Assembly (NCBI RefSeq): GCF_001205715.1
Contig: NZ_AQQZ01000009.1
Span: 1 to 64,000 of the forward strand
Length of the DNA stretch: 64,000 nt
Reading direction: 5' to 3'
DNA from: Pseudaestuariivita atlantica
GTDB taxonomy: Bacteria; Pseudomonadota; Alphaproteobacteria; Rhodobacterales; Rhodobacteraceae
How positions within the stretch are numbered: position 1 is the first letter of the stretch; every line of letters starts with the position of its first letter. Shown in pieces: positions 43,264 through 51,890 of this stretch. Both the position numbers and the translations under genes were made by a program. The notes under the pieces are model-generated. The model was not told the origin of the DNA and searched no databases. It was given only the letters and a program-made list of their open reading frames with translations.

Positions 43264-44490
43264 TCAGCGATAGGTCTCGGGCTTCAATCCATAGCGCGCC
43301 AGCTTGTCGTAGAACGTCTTGCGCGGCAGCTTCAGGGCGCGGGCGGTCTCGCTCGCCTGCCCCTTGTGCCGGGTCAGCGCGTTCACGAGGAGCGAGCGTT
43401 CGACCTGCGCCATCTGCTCGGCCAGCCCCATGTCCGCCGCGCCGTCCGGCCCCTCGCCCACTCCAAGGACGAACCGCATCGCCTCGGTCATCAGGGCGCG
43501 GGCATTGCCGGGCCAGTCGCGTGCCATCAGGCCCGCGATCACCGCCGGTGTCACCTCGGGTGCGGGCTGGCCCGATTGCTCTGCCGCCTGCGCCACGTAG
43601 CGGCGGAACAGTTCGGGGATGTCTTCGGGCCGTTCGGCCAGCGGCGGGATGCGCACCGTCATCACGTTCAGCCGGTAGTAGAGATCGGCGCTGAACCCGC
43701 CTGCCCCGACCTCGGCCTCCAGCGCCTCGCCGGCGCCCGCGATCACCCGTGCCGTGGCGCCCCGTTCCAGCACGTCGGCAAGGTGCACCTGCCCGTCCGC
43801 GCCGAGCGCCCCGATATCGTCGAGAAACAGACTGCCCCCCTCGGCCCCGGCAAGGCCCGCGTCGATCGCGTCGGGCGTCAGTCCGCGCGCCGCCGCCTTG
43901 ACGAACGGGCCGTTGGCGCGGGGTGCGCAAAGGTGCAGCGCCTCGGCCACCTTGCTGACGCCGCCGCCGGGCGGCGAGATCACCAGCGCCTCGGTATCCG
44001 CGCGGCCCGCCGCCCGGACCGCCGCGCGCAGGGCCTCGCTGCGGTCCGACAGCCCGAAGATCAGGCGCGAGGCGGCATCGCCTTCCTCGGTCCGACGGCG
44101 TTCGGCGCGGTCGCGCAGCACGGCCTGCCGCGCGTCGAGCGCACGGCGCAGCACCGCGACGAGGTCAGTGGGCGCGCAGGGCTTCTCAAGGAAGTCGAAC
44201 GCGCCTTCACCCATCGCCCGAACCGCCATGGGGATGTCCCCCTCTCCGGTCAGAAGAACCACCGGCAGGTCGGAATCGACCGACCGGGTGAAATCCAGCA
44301 GGTGGAACCCGTCGCGGCCCGGCATGCGGATGTCCGACAGGATCACGCCGGGAAAGGCGCGGCTGATATGGTCCTTCGCCTCGATGAACGACCCGGTGAC
44401 GGTGGCGGCGATGTCGTTCAGTTCCAGCGTCTGCGCCAGCGCCTCGCGCACGGCGGCGTCGTCATCGACCAGGAGCACCCGTTGCGTCAT
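43264..44490 (-). CDS. dctD: DctD-like response regulator with degenerate AAA+ site
   Basis: The 408-residue regulator has a receiver domain (D53 in LSDIRMP, lysine in FLEKPCAP), a reduced AAA+ domain and a Fis-type HTH (KLPRKTFYDKLARYGL). The Walker A position reads SPPGGGVSK (172-180), without the leading glycine and catalytic lysine. Walker B GGSLFLDDIG is kept, and the GAFTGA loop is absent. ATP hydrolysis and sigma-54 contact are therefore doubtful. ATGA overlap with the kinase gene and position before dctPQM support control of dicarboxylate uptake. Confidence 0.85.
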   Translation of the reverse strand: MTQRVLLVDDDAAVREALAQTLELNDIAATVTGSFIEAKDHISRAFPGVILSDIRMPGRDGFHLLDFTRSVDSDLPVVLLTGEGDIPMAVRAMGEGAFDFLEKPCAPTDLVAVLRRALDARQAVLRDRAERRRTEEGDAASRLIFGLSDRSEALRAAVRAAGRADTEALVISPPGGGVSKVAEALHLCAPRANGPFVKAAARGLTPDAIDAGLAGAEGGSLFLDDIGALGADGQVHLADVLERGATARVIAGAGEALEAEVGAGGFSADLYYRLNVMTVRIPPLAERPEDIPELFRRYVAQAAEQSGQPAPEVTPAVIAGLMARDWPGNARALMTEAMRFVLGVGEGPDGAADMGLAEQMAQVERSLLVNALTRHKGQASETARALKLPRKTFYDKLARYGLKPETYR

Positions 44491-46253
44491 GCCGCGTCCC
44501 GCGCCTCGGCGGCCTCCAGCGTCACGCGGAACACCGCGCCCGGCCCGTCCTCGCGGTTGCGCCCCCGGATCGCGCCGCCGAAGCTTTGCACAAGGCCATA
44601 GCTGATCGACAGTCCGAGCCCCATGCCCTCGGACGCGCCGACCTCCTTGGTGGAATAGAACGGGTCGAAGATCTTCTCGGGGTCGCTCAGGCCCGGCCCG
44701 GTATCGGCCACCTCGATCACCGTGGACGCGCCCTCGCGCGCGACGCTCAGCGTCAGCACCTTGTCGGTGCCGCCCTGCATCGCGTCGCAGGCGTTCGAGA
44801 TCAGGTTCACGATCACCTGGCTCAGCCGCACGTCGCCCGCCTCGGCCCAGACCGGCGCATCGGGCGCGGTATAGTCGAGCGTCACGCCATCCCGCGCGCG
44901 GCGGTCCTCGGTCATCTCCAGCGCGGCGTCGATGGCGGTGCGCACGTCGATCGCGCCGAAGGGTTCGCTTTCCTGCCGGGCAAAGGCGCGCAGGTTCTTG
45001 ATGATCCGCCCCATCCGCCGCGCGAGTTCGGAAATCCGCGTCAGGTTTTCCGCCGCCTTGTCGCCCTTGCCCCGGTCGAGGAAGGCCGCGCCGTTCTCGG
45101 CAAAGGACCGGATCGCCATCAGCGGCTGGTTCAACTCGTGGCTCAGTCCCGCGCTCATCTGCCCCAGCGCCGACAGTTTCGACGCCTGCACGAGGTCGGC
45201 CTGCGCGCGCGTCAGCGCGGCCTCGGCCTCCTGCCGCTCGGCCACCTCGTGGCGGAGCGCGCTGTTGGCGTCCTGCAGCGCCTCGGTCCGGGCGGCGACG
45301 CGGTCTTCCAGCACGGCGTTCGCCTCGGCCAGCGTGCGGCGCCGCACCATCGCCACGCCCAGAAGCGCCGAGAAAAAGAGCATCAGCCCACCCACCGCCG
45401 CCGCCTGCAACGCCGCGATGCGTCGGGCCGGGGCCACGTCGATCAGCGCCTCGCCGGTCAGCCCGATCACCGGCAATTCCCGCGTCAGGTGCAGCGCGCG
45501 GGCGGGGACGTAGGGGCTCCAGTCCTGGCGCCAGATCTCCAGCCCGTCGACGCGGGTCTCGCGCAGCGCGGGCGCACCGTCGGGCGGGACCAACCCCGCC
45601 CCGTCCGGCCCCCGCGACCAGAACAAGAGCTCTGACCGGTTGGAGACGAAAACCTCGCCCGCCTCGTCCACGAAATAGACGGCGGGCCGCGCGCCGCGCC
45701 ACTCGGCCTCGACATTGTCGACATCGGCGGCGACGACCAGCACGCCCTCGACCCGGCCATCGCGGCCGAAACCGGGCGCGGCATAGAAATAGGCGCGGCG
45801 GCCCGACCGCGCCTCGATCCCCGACCGCGCACCCAGGGCACCCGTCAGCGCGCGGCGGAACTGCGGCTCGGCGGCAAGCGTCGCGGGCGCCCCGGCATGG
45901 GAGGCCGCCAGCACCCGCCCGTCCGGTGCCGCGTAAAGCAGCACGAGGGCCGAGGTCTTGTCGGCGGTCCCCAGCAGCAGCGCCTCTGCCGCGCGCACGT
46001 CGCCGCCGTCATGCAGCGCCGTGAGAAGCGGATGATCGGCCAGCAGGACCGCCACCTCCTGGTAGCGTTGCAGCTGCGCGGTCAGCCGGTCGGCGGCAAG
46101 GTCGAGGTCCGCCTCCCCCCGCCGCGCGGCCTGCGTCAGCGCCTGCCCGTAGCCCAGCCGCCAGACCCCCGCCGACACGGCAAGCGTCAGGGTCAGCGCC
46201 ACGAGGCCAAGGAGCAGCAGGTATCGTCCGCTTCGCGTCATGGTCCTTGTCAT
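44487..46253 (-). CDS. dctB: C4-dicarboxylate sensor histidine kinase DctB
   Basis: A 588-residue membrane kinase. Helix 1 (YLLLLGLVALTLTLAVSAG) and helix 2 (AAAVGGLMLFFSALLGVAM) flank a periplasmic double-Cache domain (about 35-285) of the DctB type. A coiled coil, HisKA (histidine in GLSHELNQPLMAIR) and HATPase (VNLISNACDAM, VADTGPGLSD, GMGLGLSISYG) follow. Two ATGs are possible, 46253 and 46241; I use the first. It is divergent from the P450 gene with 48 bp between starts and cotranscribed with dctD. Confidence 0.9.
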   Translation of the reverse strand: MTRTMTRSGRYLLLLGLVALTLTLAVSAGVWRLGYGQALTQAARRGEADLDLAADRLTAQLQRYQEVAVLLADHPLLTALHDGGDVRAAEALLLGTADKTSALVLLYAAPDGRVLAASHAGAPATLAAEPQFRRALTGALGARSGIEARSGRRAYFYAAPGFGRDGRVEGVLVVAADVDNVEAEWRGARPAVYFVDEAGEVFVSNRSELLFWSRGPDGAGLVPPDGAPALRETRVDGLEIWRQDWSPYVPARALHLTRELPVIGLTGEALIDVAPARRIAALQAAAVGGLMLFFSALLGVAMVRRRTLAEANAVLEDRVAARTEALQDANSALRHEVAERQEAEAALTRAQADLVQASKLSALGQMSAGLSHELNQPLMAIRSFAENGAAFLDRGKGDKAAENLTRISELARRMGRIIKNLRAFARQESEPFGAIDVRTAIDAALEMTEDRRARDGVTLDYTAPDAPVWAEAGDVRLSQVIVNLISNACDAMQGGTDKVLTLSVAREGASTVIEVADTGPGLSDPEKIFDPFYSTKEVGASEGMGLGLSISYGLVQSFGGAIRGRNREDGPGAVFRVTLEAAEARDAA

Positions 46254-46301
46254 ACCAAGGTCGGGCTTGCCTTGGGAAGCGCCCTGCGGTTTGTCGGTGT
46301 C

Positions 46302-47495
46302 ATGCAAAGGCTGCACCAATCCCCGACCGATCCCGCCTTCGTGCAGGACCCCTACGCCACCTATGACCGCGCCCGCGCCATGGGGCCGCTGGTGTGGTGG
46401 GAGGAATACGGGATGCCCGCCGCCTTCGGCCTCGACTTCGTGCAGGCGCTGCTGAAGGACCGCCGGTTCGGGCGAGCGCCGGTCTCGCCGCCGCCGGTGC
46501 GCCCGCATCTGGAGGCGTTCGACGCGGTCGAGGCACATTCGATGCTCGACCTCGAACCGCCCGTGCACACCCGCCTGCGCGGGCTGGTCCTGCGCGCCTT
46601 CACGTCGCGCCGGGTCGCGGCGCTGGCGCCCGAGATCGAGGCGCTGGCGCATGAGTTGATCGATGCCTTCCCCGCGCACGGCCCCGTCGACCTGATCCCC
46701 GCCTTCGCCACGCGCCTGCCCGTCATCATCATCGCGCGCCTGCTCGGCGTGCCCGAGGACCGCGCCGACGACCTGCTGGCATGGTCGAACGCGATGGTGG
46801 CGATGTACCAGGCCCGCCGCGACCGCGCGGTCGAGGATGCCGCCAACGCCGCCGCCGCCGCCTTCACCGCCTTCCTGCGGGATCATATCGAGGCACGCCG
46901 CGCCCGGCCCGCCGATGACCTCCTGACCCACCTGATCGCCGCCGAGGAAGACGGCGCGCGGCTCTCGACGGACGAGATGATCGGCACCTGCATCCTGCTT
47001 TTGAACGCAGGCCACGAGGCGACGGTGCACACGATCGGCAACGGCGTGAAGGCGGCGCTGGAAAGCGGCACCGCCAGCGCCTTCGCGGACCCGGACTGCG
47101 ACAATGCGGTCGAGGAAGTGCTGCGCTTCGATCCGCCGCTCCACATCTTCACGCGCATCGCGTCCGAACCGGTGACCATCGCGGACCACGATTTCGTGCG
47201 CGGTGACGAGGTCGCGCTGGTCCTCGGTGCTGCCAACCGCGACCCCGCCGGATGGGAGAGACCGGGCATCTTCGACCCGACCCGCGCGCCACGCCTGTCG
47301 ACAAGTTTCGGCGGCGGGATCCATTTCTGCCTCGGCGCGCCGCTGGCGCGGCTGGAGCTGAAGATCGCGCTGCACGCGCTCTTCACCCGCCTGCCCGACC
47401 TGCGGCTTGCCGGAACGCCGCGCTACGCCAACCTCTACCACTTCCACGGGCTGGAACGGCTCGACGTGACATGGGGGGCGCGAACGGGTCGGTAG
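46302..47495 (+). CDS. cytochrome P450
   Basis: The 397-residue soluble bacterial P450 has an I-helix with ILLLNAGHEATVHTIG, the ExxR motif in EEVLRFDPPLH, and the heme loop FGGGIHFCLGAPLARLE with the thiolate cysteine. Its size fits class I enzymes that need separate ferredoxin and reductase partners, none of which is encoded nearby. The ATG at 46302 starts MQRLHQSPTDPAFVQDPYA, a normal P450 N-terminus. The stop lies in the first of two tandem hairpins. The substrate is unknown. Confidence 0.92.
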   Translation: MQRLHQSPTDPAFVQDPYATYDRARAMGPLVWWEEYGMPAAFGLDFVQALLKDRRFGRAPVSPPPVRPHLEAFDAVEAHSMLDLEPPVHTRLRGLVLRAFTSRRVAALAPEIEALAHELIDAFPAHGPVDLIPAFATRLPVIIIARLLGVPEDRADDLLAWSNAMVAMYQARRDRAVEDAANAAAAAFTAFLRDHIEARRARPADDLLTHLIAAEEDGARLSTDEMIGTCILLLNAGHEATVHTIGNGVKAALESGTASAFADPDCDNAVEEVLRFDPPLHIFTRIASEPVTIADHDFVRGDEVALVLGAANRDPAGWERPGIFDPTRAPRLSTSFGGGIHFCLGAPLARLELKIALHALFTRLPDLRLAGTPRYANLYHFHGLERLDVTWGARTGR

Positions 47496-47557
47496 GACGG
47501 GTGATGTCACCCGTCATCAGGCGTCGGGAAATGTAGGGCGGGTGATCCTCACCCGCC
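47496..47557. repeat. two tandem GTAGG-type hairpin repeats
   Basis: GACGGGTGA-TG-TCACCCGTC (47496-47515) and GGCGGGTGA-TCC-TCACCCGCC (47537-47557) are two variants of the same palindrome, each preceded by GTAGG. The first follows the P450 stop directly, and the second contains the holC stop codon on the other strand. They sit between convergent genes, a usual place for REP-like elements, and can serve as transcript ends on both strands. Confidence 0.65.
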
Positions 47558-48016
47558 TCCGGCCTCGGCCTTCTTCTCCCACCGGCCGCCTTCCTGCGAC
47601 CAGTATTGCGCGGCGCACCCGGCCTCGGTCAGGGCTTTCCACTGGCCGCGCGCGGCGGCTACCGCCGCCTCGTCATGGCCGTCGAACAACAGGCAGACCC
47701 GCTCCAGCCGCGCGACCTCCGAGGCGTCGACCACCGCGCCGTCCACCGCCATGACGCAGGCGGCCTCGTTGGGCGCATCGCTGGCCGTGGTCAGAAGCAC
47801 CGGCTGGCGCGCGTCATGGGGGCCGCCGGCGCGGCCATGCGGCAGGAACTGGTCCTCCGCCCCCAGCCACAGCCGTTCGTCCAGCCAGTCGAGCCGCGCC
47901 TCGTCGGTGCCGCGCACCGCTACGCGCCACCCCGCGCCCATGGCGCGGGACAGAAGCTGCGGCAGGGCAACTTCCAGCGGTTCCCGCGTCAGGTGGTAGA
48001 AATAGACCGCGCCCAC
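47549..48016 (-). CDS. holC: DNA polymerase III subunit chi
   Basis: The 155-residue protein matches HolC: N-terminal VYFYHLTREPLEVALPQLL, TDEARLDWLDERLWLG, FLPHGRAGGPHDARQPVLL and VCLLFDGHDEAAVAAAR. Chi links the clamp loader to single-strand binding protein. It begins with GTG (48016), 51 bp after pepA, the usual neighbour. The last residues EAGGG are encoded within the hairpin repeat, suggesting the repeat has moved or recruited the stop codon. Confidence 0.93.
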   Translation of the reverse strand: MGAVYFYHLTREPLEVALPQLLSRAMGAGWRVAVRGTDEARLDWLDERLWLGAEDQFLPHGRAGGPHDARQPVLLTTASDAPNEAACVMAVDGAVVDASEVARLERVCLLFDGHDEAAVAAARGQWKALTEAGCAAQYWSQEGGRWEKKAEAGGG

Positions 48017-48067
48017 CGCCTGCCTACCTTTCGGCCAGCGGTGCCGCGCGGGATGCGAGCGGCGCGC

Positions 48068-49537
48068 TCACGCCTCCTCGCACATGTCCGCGACCAGCCG
48101 GTTCAGCGCCATCACGCCCCAGCCCGTCGCCCCCTTGGGGGCCAGCGCAGTCGCCGACTTGACCGAGGCGACGCCCGCGATGTCGAGGTGGATCCAAGGC
48201 ATGTCCGCCTTGATGAAGCGTTGCAGGAACTGCGCCGCCGTGACCGACCCGGCAGCCCGCCCGCCCACGTTCTTCATGTCCGCGATCCGGCTTTTCAGCA
48301 TGTCGTCATAGGCCTGACCCAGCGGCATCCGCCACGCGCCCTCGTCCTCGGCCTTGGCGGCGCGCAGGAAAGCGTTGCAGAGCGGGTCGTCGTTCGAGAA
48401 GACGCCCGCATTCTCGTGCCCGAGCCCGATGATGATCGCGCCCGTCAGGGTGGCGAGGTCGATCACGCCGCGCGGCTCGAACCGCTCCTGCGCGTACCAG
48501 AGGACATCACACAGGACGAGCCGGCCCTCGGCGTCGGTGTTGATGATCTCGACCGTGTCGCCCTTCATGGATTTCACCACGTCGCCCGGTCGCGTCGCGC
48601 GGTCGGAGGGCATGTTTTCCACCAGCCCGATCAGGCCCACGACATTGGCCTTGGCCTTGCGCAGGGCCAGCGCCTTCATCACGCCCGCCACGACGCCCGC
48701 GCCGCCCATGTCCATCGTCATGTCTTCCATGCCGCCAGCCGGTTTCAGGCTGATGCCGCCGGTGTCGAACACCACGCCCTTGCCGACCAGCGCCAGCGGG
48801 GCCTCGTCACCGCCGCCCTGCCACTGCATCACGGCGACCTTCGACGGGCTGGCCGAACCGTGGCCGACGCTCAGAAGCGTACGCATGCCAAGTTCTTCCA
48901 GCTTGTCCTCTTCCAGCACCTCGACCTTCAGGCCCAGTTCCTCCAACGCCGCGACGCGGTTGGCGAATTCGGTGGTGGTCAGGACGTTGGCGGGCTCGTT
49001 CACGAGGTCGCGTGTGAAGAAGACGCCTTCGGCCACCGACAAAAGCGGCGCGGCGGCATCGGCGGCCTCTTCCGGCTTGCCGCACATCACGGTGATGTCG
49101 GCGGCAGGCGCGCTGTCCTTGGACTTGTGCGGGGTGAACCCGTAATCGCGCAGCACCACGCCCAGCGCCAGCTCCTGCGGCCGGGCAAGCGCGCCCGCCA
49201 CGATGGTCAGCGCCGCCTCGCCCCGGCCTTTCGCCAACGCGGCACCGGCCTTGCGCGACAGGGCGGCATCGGCCCGGCGCGGCAGGCGGCAGACATGCAG
49301 CGCCTCGGCGGCCATGCCGACCGGAAAGGCCAGCGTGATCACGTCGCCGTCCTTGGCCTCGGTGAACCGTTCCGCCTCGACCAGCCGTGCCACCGCGCCC
49401 TTGGTCAGCCGGTTGGCCCGGCGCGCGCCGGGGTCGAGCTTGCCCTCGGGCGTCACCACGATCGCGACATGGCCCCCGGCAGAGGCAAGCGCGTCCAGAT
49501 CGACGTCGACGAAGGAAACGGGGGCGGGACGGGTCAT
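48068..49537 (-). CDS. pepA: leucyl aminopeptidase
   Basis: M17 metallo-aminopeptidase of 489 residues. The catalytic domain shows LVGKGVVFDTGGISLKPAGG (metal-binding Lys/Asp), MKGDTVEIINTDAEGRLVL with the signature NTDAEGRL, and LATLTGAIIIGLG. The N-terminal domain is typical in length. PepA hydrolyses N-terminal leucine and other residues and in some bacteria also binds DNA. The ATG at 49537 starts the conserved N-terminal domain. It is divergent from lptF across 126 bp and is followed by holC. Confidence 0.95.
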   Translation of the reverse strand: MTRPAPVSFVDVDLDALASAGGHVAIVVTPEGKLDPGARRANRLTKGAVARLVEAERFTEAKDGDVITLAFPVGMAAEALHVCRLPRRADAALSRKAGAALAKGRGEAALTIVAGALARPQELALGVVLRDYGFTPHKSKDSAPAADITVMCGKPEEAADAAAPLLSVAEGVFFTRDLVNEPANVLTTTEFANRVAALEELGLKVEVLEEDKLEELGMRTLLSVGHGSASPSKVAVMQWQGGGDEAPLALVGKGVVFDTGGISLKPAGGMEDMTMDMGGAGVVAGVMKALALRKAKANVVGLIGLVENMPSDRATRPGDVVKSMKGDTVEIINTDAEGRLVLCDVLWYAQERFEPRGVIDLATLTGAIIIGLGHENAGVFSNDDPLCNAFLRAAKAEDEGAWRMPLGQAYDDMLKSRIADMKNVGGRAAGSVTAAQFLQRFIKADMPWIHLDIAGVASVKSATALAPKGATGWGVMALNRLVADMCEEA

Positions 49538-49663
49538 GGGCAAACTCCTGCTGATCTGACACAGGGGTACTGGTGCAGGCCCGCAATGACCAGATACCAG
49601 TTTTCCCCGGACTGCGATTAAGTTAGTCTGCTCCGTGAGCAGAACAGGCAACGAGGGTGGGTT

Positions 49664-50797
49664 TTGGCCAGATTCGACAGATACATGCTGTCGCAGCTGT
49701 TGGCCCTGTTCGGCTTCTTCTCGCTTGTGCTGGTGTCGGTCTACTGGGTGAACCGCGCGGTGGTGCTGTTCGACCAGCTGATCGCGGACGGCCAGCCGCT
49801 GCGCGTTTTCGCCGAATTCACCGCCCTGTCGCTGCCGCCGGTGATCGCGCAGATCCTGCCGATGTCGACCTTCGCCGCCGCCGTCTACGTCACCAACCGC
49901 CTGTCGTCGGAATCCGAACTGACGGTGATGCAGGCGACCGGCTATTCGCCGTGGCGGCTGGCGCGGCCGGTCCTGACCTTCGGCCTGATCGTGACCGTCA
50001 TGATGGGGGCGCTGACGCACCTGCTGGTGCCCTCGGCGCTGGAAGAGCTGAAGAAGCGGGAAAAGGAGATCTCGGCCTCGGTCAGCGCGCGGCTCCTGCG
50101 CGAGGGCACCTTCCTGCATCCCGCCGACGGCGTGACCTTCTATATCGGCGAGATCACCCCCGAGGGCGAGTTGCGCGATGTCTTCCTGTCCGACCGGCGC
50201 GTGCCCGAACGCTCGGTCGCCTATACGGCGGAACAGGCCTACCTGTTCGTCGACGATGCCGGTCCCAAGCTGGTGATGGTGAACGGGCTGGCGCAGGTGC
50301 TGCAATCGGAAAGCGGGCGGCTGTCGACCACCAACTTCACCGATTTCTCCTATGACATCAGCGGGCTGGTCACGCGCGCCGGGATCGGGCGGCCCAAGCT
50401 GCGGCATGCCTCGACATGGGACATGCTGACCGACCCCGCCACCGTCGCGGCCGAGACGAAATCACGCCCCGGACAGGTGGCCGAGGAGTTGCACATGCGG
50501 TTCCAGCAACCGCTTCTGTGCGCGGTGGCGGCGCTGATCGGCTTCTCGACGCTCCTGATCGGCGGGTTCAGCCGGTTCGGCGTCTGGCGGCAGATCCTGC
50601 TTGCGATCTTCTTCCTCGTCCTCGTGAAACTGGTCGAAAGCCTCGTGACCGACCCGGTGCGCCACGACGCGCGGCTGTGGCCGCTGGTCTATGCGCCGTC
50701 GGTCGTCGGGCTGGGTATCGTGTGGGCGATGCTGTTCCGCGCGGCGCACCCGGTGTTCCGTGCCCCGCCGCCGCGCATGTCCGAGGCCGCACCATGA
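49664..50797 (+). CDS. lptF: LPS export ABC transporter permease LptF
   Basis: A 377-residue YjgP/YjgQ permease. Helices occur near the N-terminus (LSQLLALFGFFSLVLVSVYW), around 55-80 and in the last third, with a periplasmic beta-jellyroll domain between (about 130-250). The start is a TTG (49664) preceded by GAGGGTGG, giving MARFDRYMLSQLL. LptF and LptG with LptB extract lipopolysaccharide from the inner membrane. The stop overlaps lptG as ATGA. Confidence 0.94.
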   Translation: MARFDRYMLSQLLALFGFFSLVLVSVYWVNRAVVLFDQLIADGQPLRVFAEFTALSLPPVIAQILPMSTFAAAVYVTNRLSSESELTVMQATGYSPWRLARPVLTFGLIVTVMMGALTHLLVPSALEELKKREKEISASVSARLLREGTFLHPADGVTFYIGEITPEGELRDVFLSDRRVPERSVAYTAEQAYLFVDDAGPKLVMVNGLAQVLQSESGRLSTTNFTDFSYDISGLVTRAGIGRPKLRHASTWDMLTDPATVAAETKSRPGQVAEELHMRFQQPLLCAVAALIGFSTLLIGGFSRFGVWRQILLAIFFLVLVKLVESLVTDPVRHDARLWPLVYAPSVVGLGIVWAMLFRAAHPVFRAPPPRMSEAAP

Positions 50798-51888
50798 AGC
50801 TGCATGCCTATTTCGCGCGCCGCTTCGCCATGGCCTTCCTCGCCACCTTCGGCGTGTTCTTCCTGTTCATCCTGCTGATCGACGTGGTCGAACAGTTGCG
50901 CCAGCTCGATTCCTCGGTCGGGTTCGGCGACGTGCTGCGCCTGACCCTGCTGAACGCGCCCGAGGGCCTTTACCAGTTCCTGCCGCTGATCCTCATCATC
51001 GCCTCCATCGCGCTGTTTCTCAACCTCGCGCGGTCGTCGGAACTGGTGGTCGCCCGGTCGGTGGGGCGGTCGGGCCTCGCCTCGCTCCTCGGGCCGCTTG
51101 CCGTGACCGCGCTGATCGGCGTGCTGGCCGTCGCCATGGGCAACCCCATCGTCGCCGCGACCTCGCAGGCCTACCACGACCTGCGCGAGGATTTCCGGTC
51201 GGGCGGGTCCGACAGCTTCTCCATCGGGTCCGAAGGGCTGTGGCTGCGGCAGGGCGATGCCGCGGGTCAGACCGTGATCCGCGCCAGCCGCGCGTCGCCC
51301 GATGCCTCGGTCCTCTACGATGTCAGCTTCTTCACCTACGCGCCGGGCCGGGGCCCCGTGCGCCGGATCGAGGCGGACACCGCCACGCTGACCGACGGCG
51401 CATGGCAGTTGCAGGGGGCCAAGGTCTGGCCCATCGCCGCACGCGGCAACCCCGAGGAAGGCGCCCGCCTGTTCGACGTCACGACCGTGTCCTCGACACT
51501 CACCCGCGACCGCATCCTCGAAAGCCTCGGCACGCCGTCGGCGGTGTCGGTCTGGGACCTGCCGCGTTTCATCGAACGGCTGGAACATGCCGGGTTCAGC
51601 GCCAACCGCCACCGCGTCTGGTTCCAGATGGAGCTTGCCCGGCCCCTGTTCCTGATCGCCATGGTGCTGGTGGGCGCGGCCTTCACCATGCGCCACTCGC
51701 GGTTCGGCGGCACCGGGATCGCGGTGCTGGCGGCGGTGATGCTGGGCTTCGGGCTCTACTACATCCGCAACTTCGCGCAGATCCTCGGGGAAAACGGCCA
51801 GCTTGACCCGCTGCTTGCGGCGTGGGCGCCGCCGGTGGCGTCGATCCTGCTGGCCACCGGCCTGATCCTGCGGACGGAGGATGGATAG
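50794..51888 (+). CDS. lptG: LPS export ABC transporter permease LptG
   Basis: The 364-residue partner of LptF begins MKLHAYFARRFAMAFLATFG. It has six membrane helices in two groups around a periplasmic domain, with QFLPLILIIASIALF and MELARPLFLIAMVLVGAAFTMRHSR (quoted in part: LFLIAMVLVGAAFTMRHSR) at conserved spots. ATGA overlap with lptF. lptD follows after 2 bp, so the inner- and outer-membrane parts of the export bridge are made together. Confidence 0.94.
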   Translation: MKLHAYFARRFAMAFLATFGVFFLFILLIDVVEQLRQLDSSVGFGDVLRLTLLNAPEGLYQFLPLILIIASIALFLNLARSSELVVARSVGRSGLASLLGPLAVTALIGVLAVAMGNPIVAATSQAYHDLREDFRSGGSDSFSIGSEGLWLRQGDAAGQTVIRASRASPDASVLYDVSFFTYAPGRGPVRRIEADTATLTDGAWQLQGAKVWPIAARGNPEEGARLFDVTTVSSTLTRDRILESLGTPSAVSVWDLPRFIERLEHAGFSANRHRVWFQMELARPLFLIAMVLVGAAFTMRHSRFGGTGIAVLAAVMLGFGLYYIRNFAQILGENGQLDPLLAAWAPPVASILLATGLILRTEDG

Positions 51889-51890
51889 CG

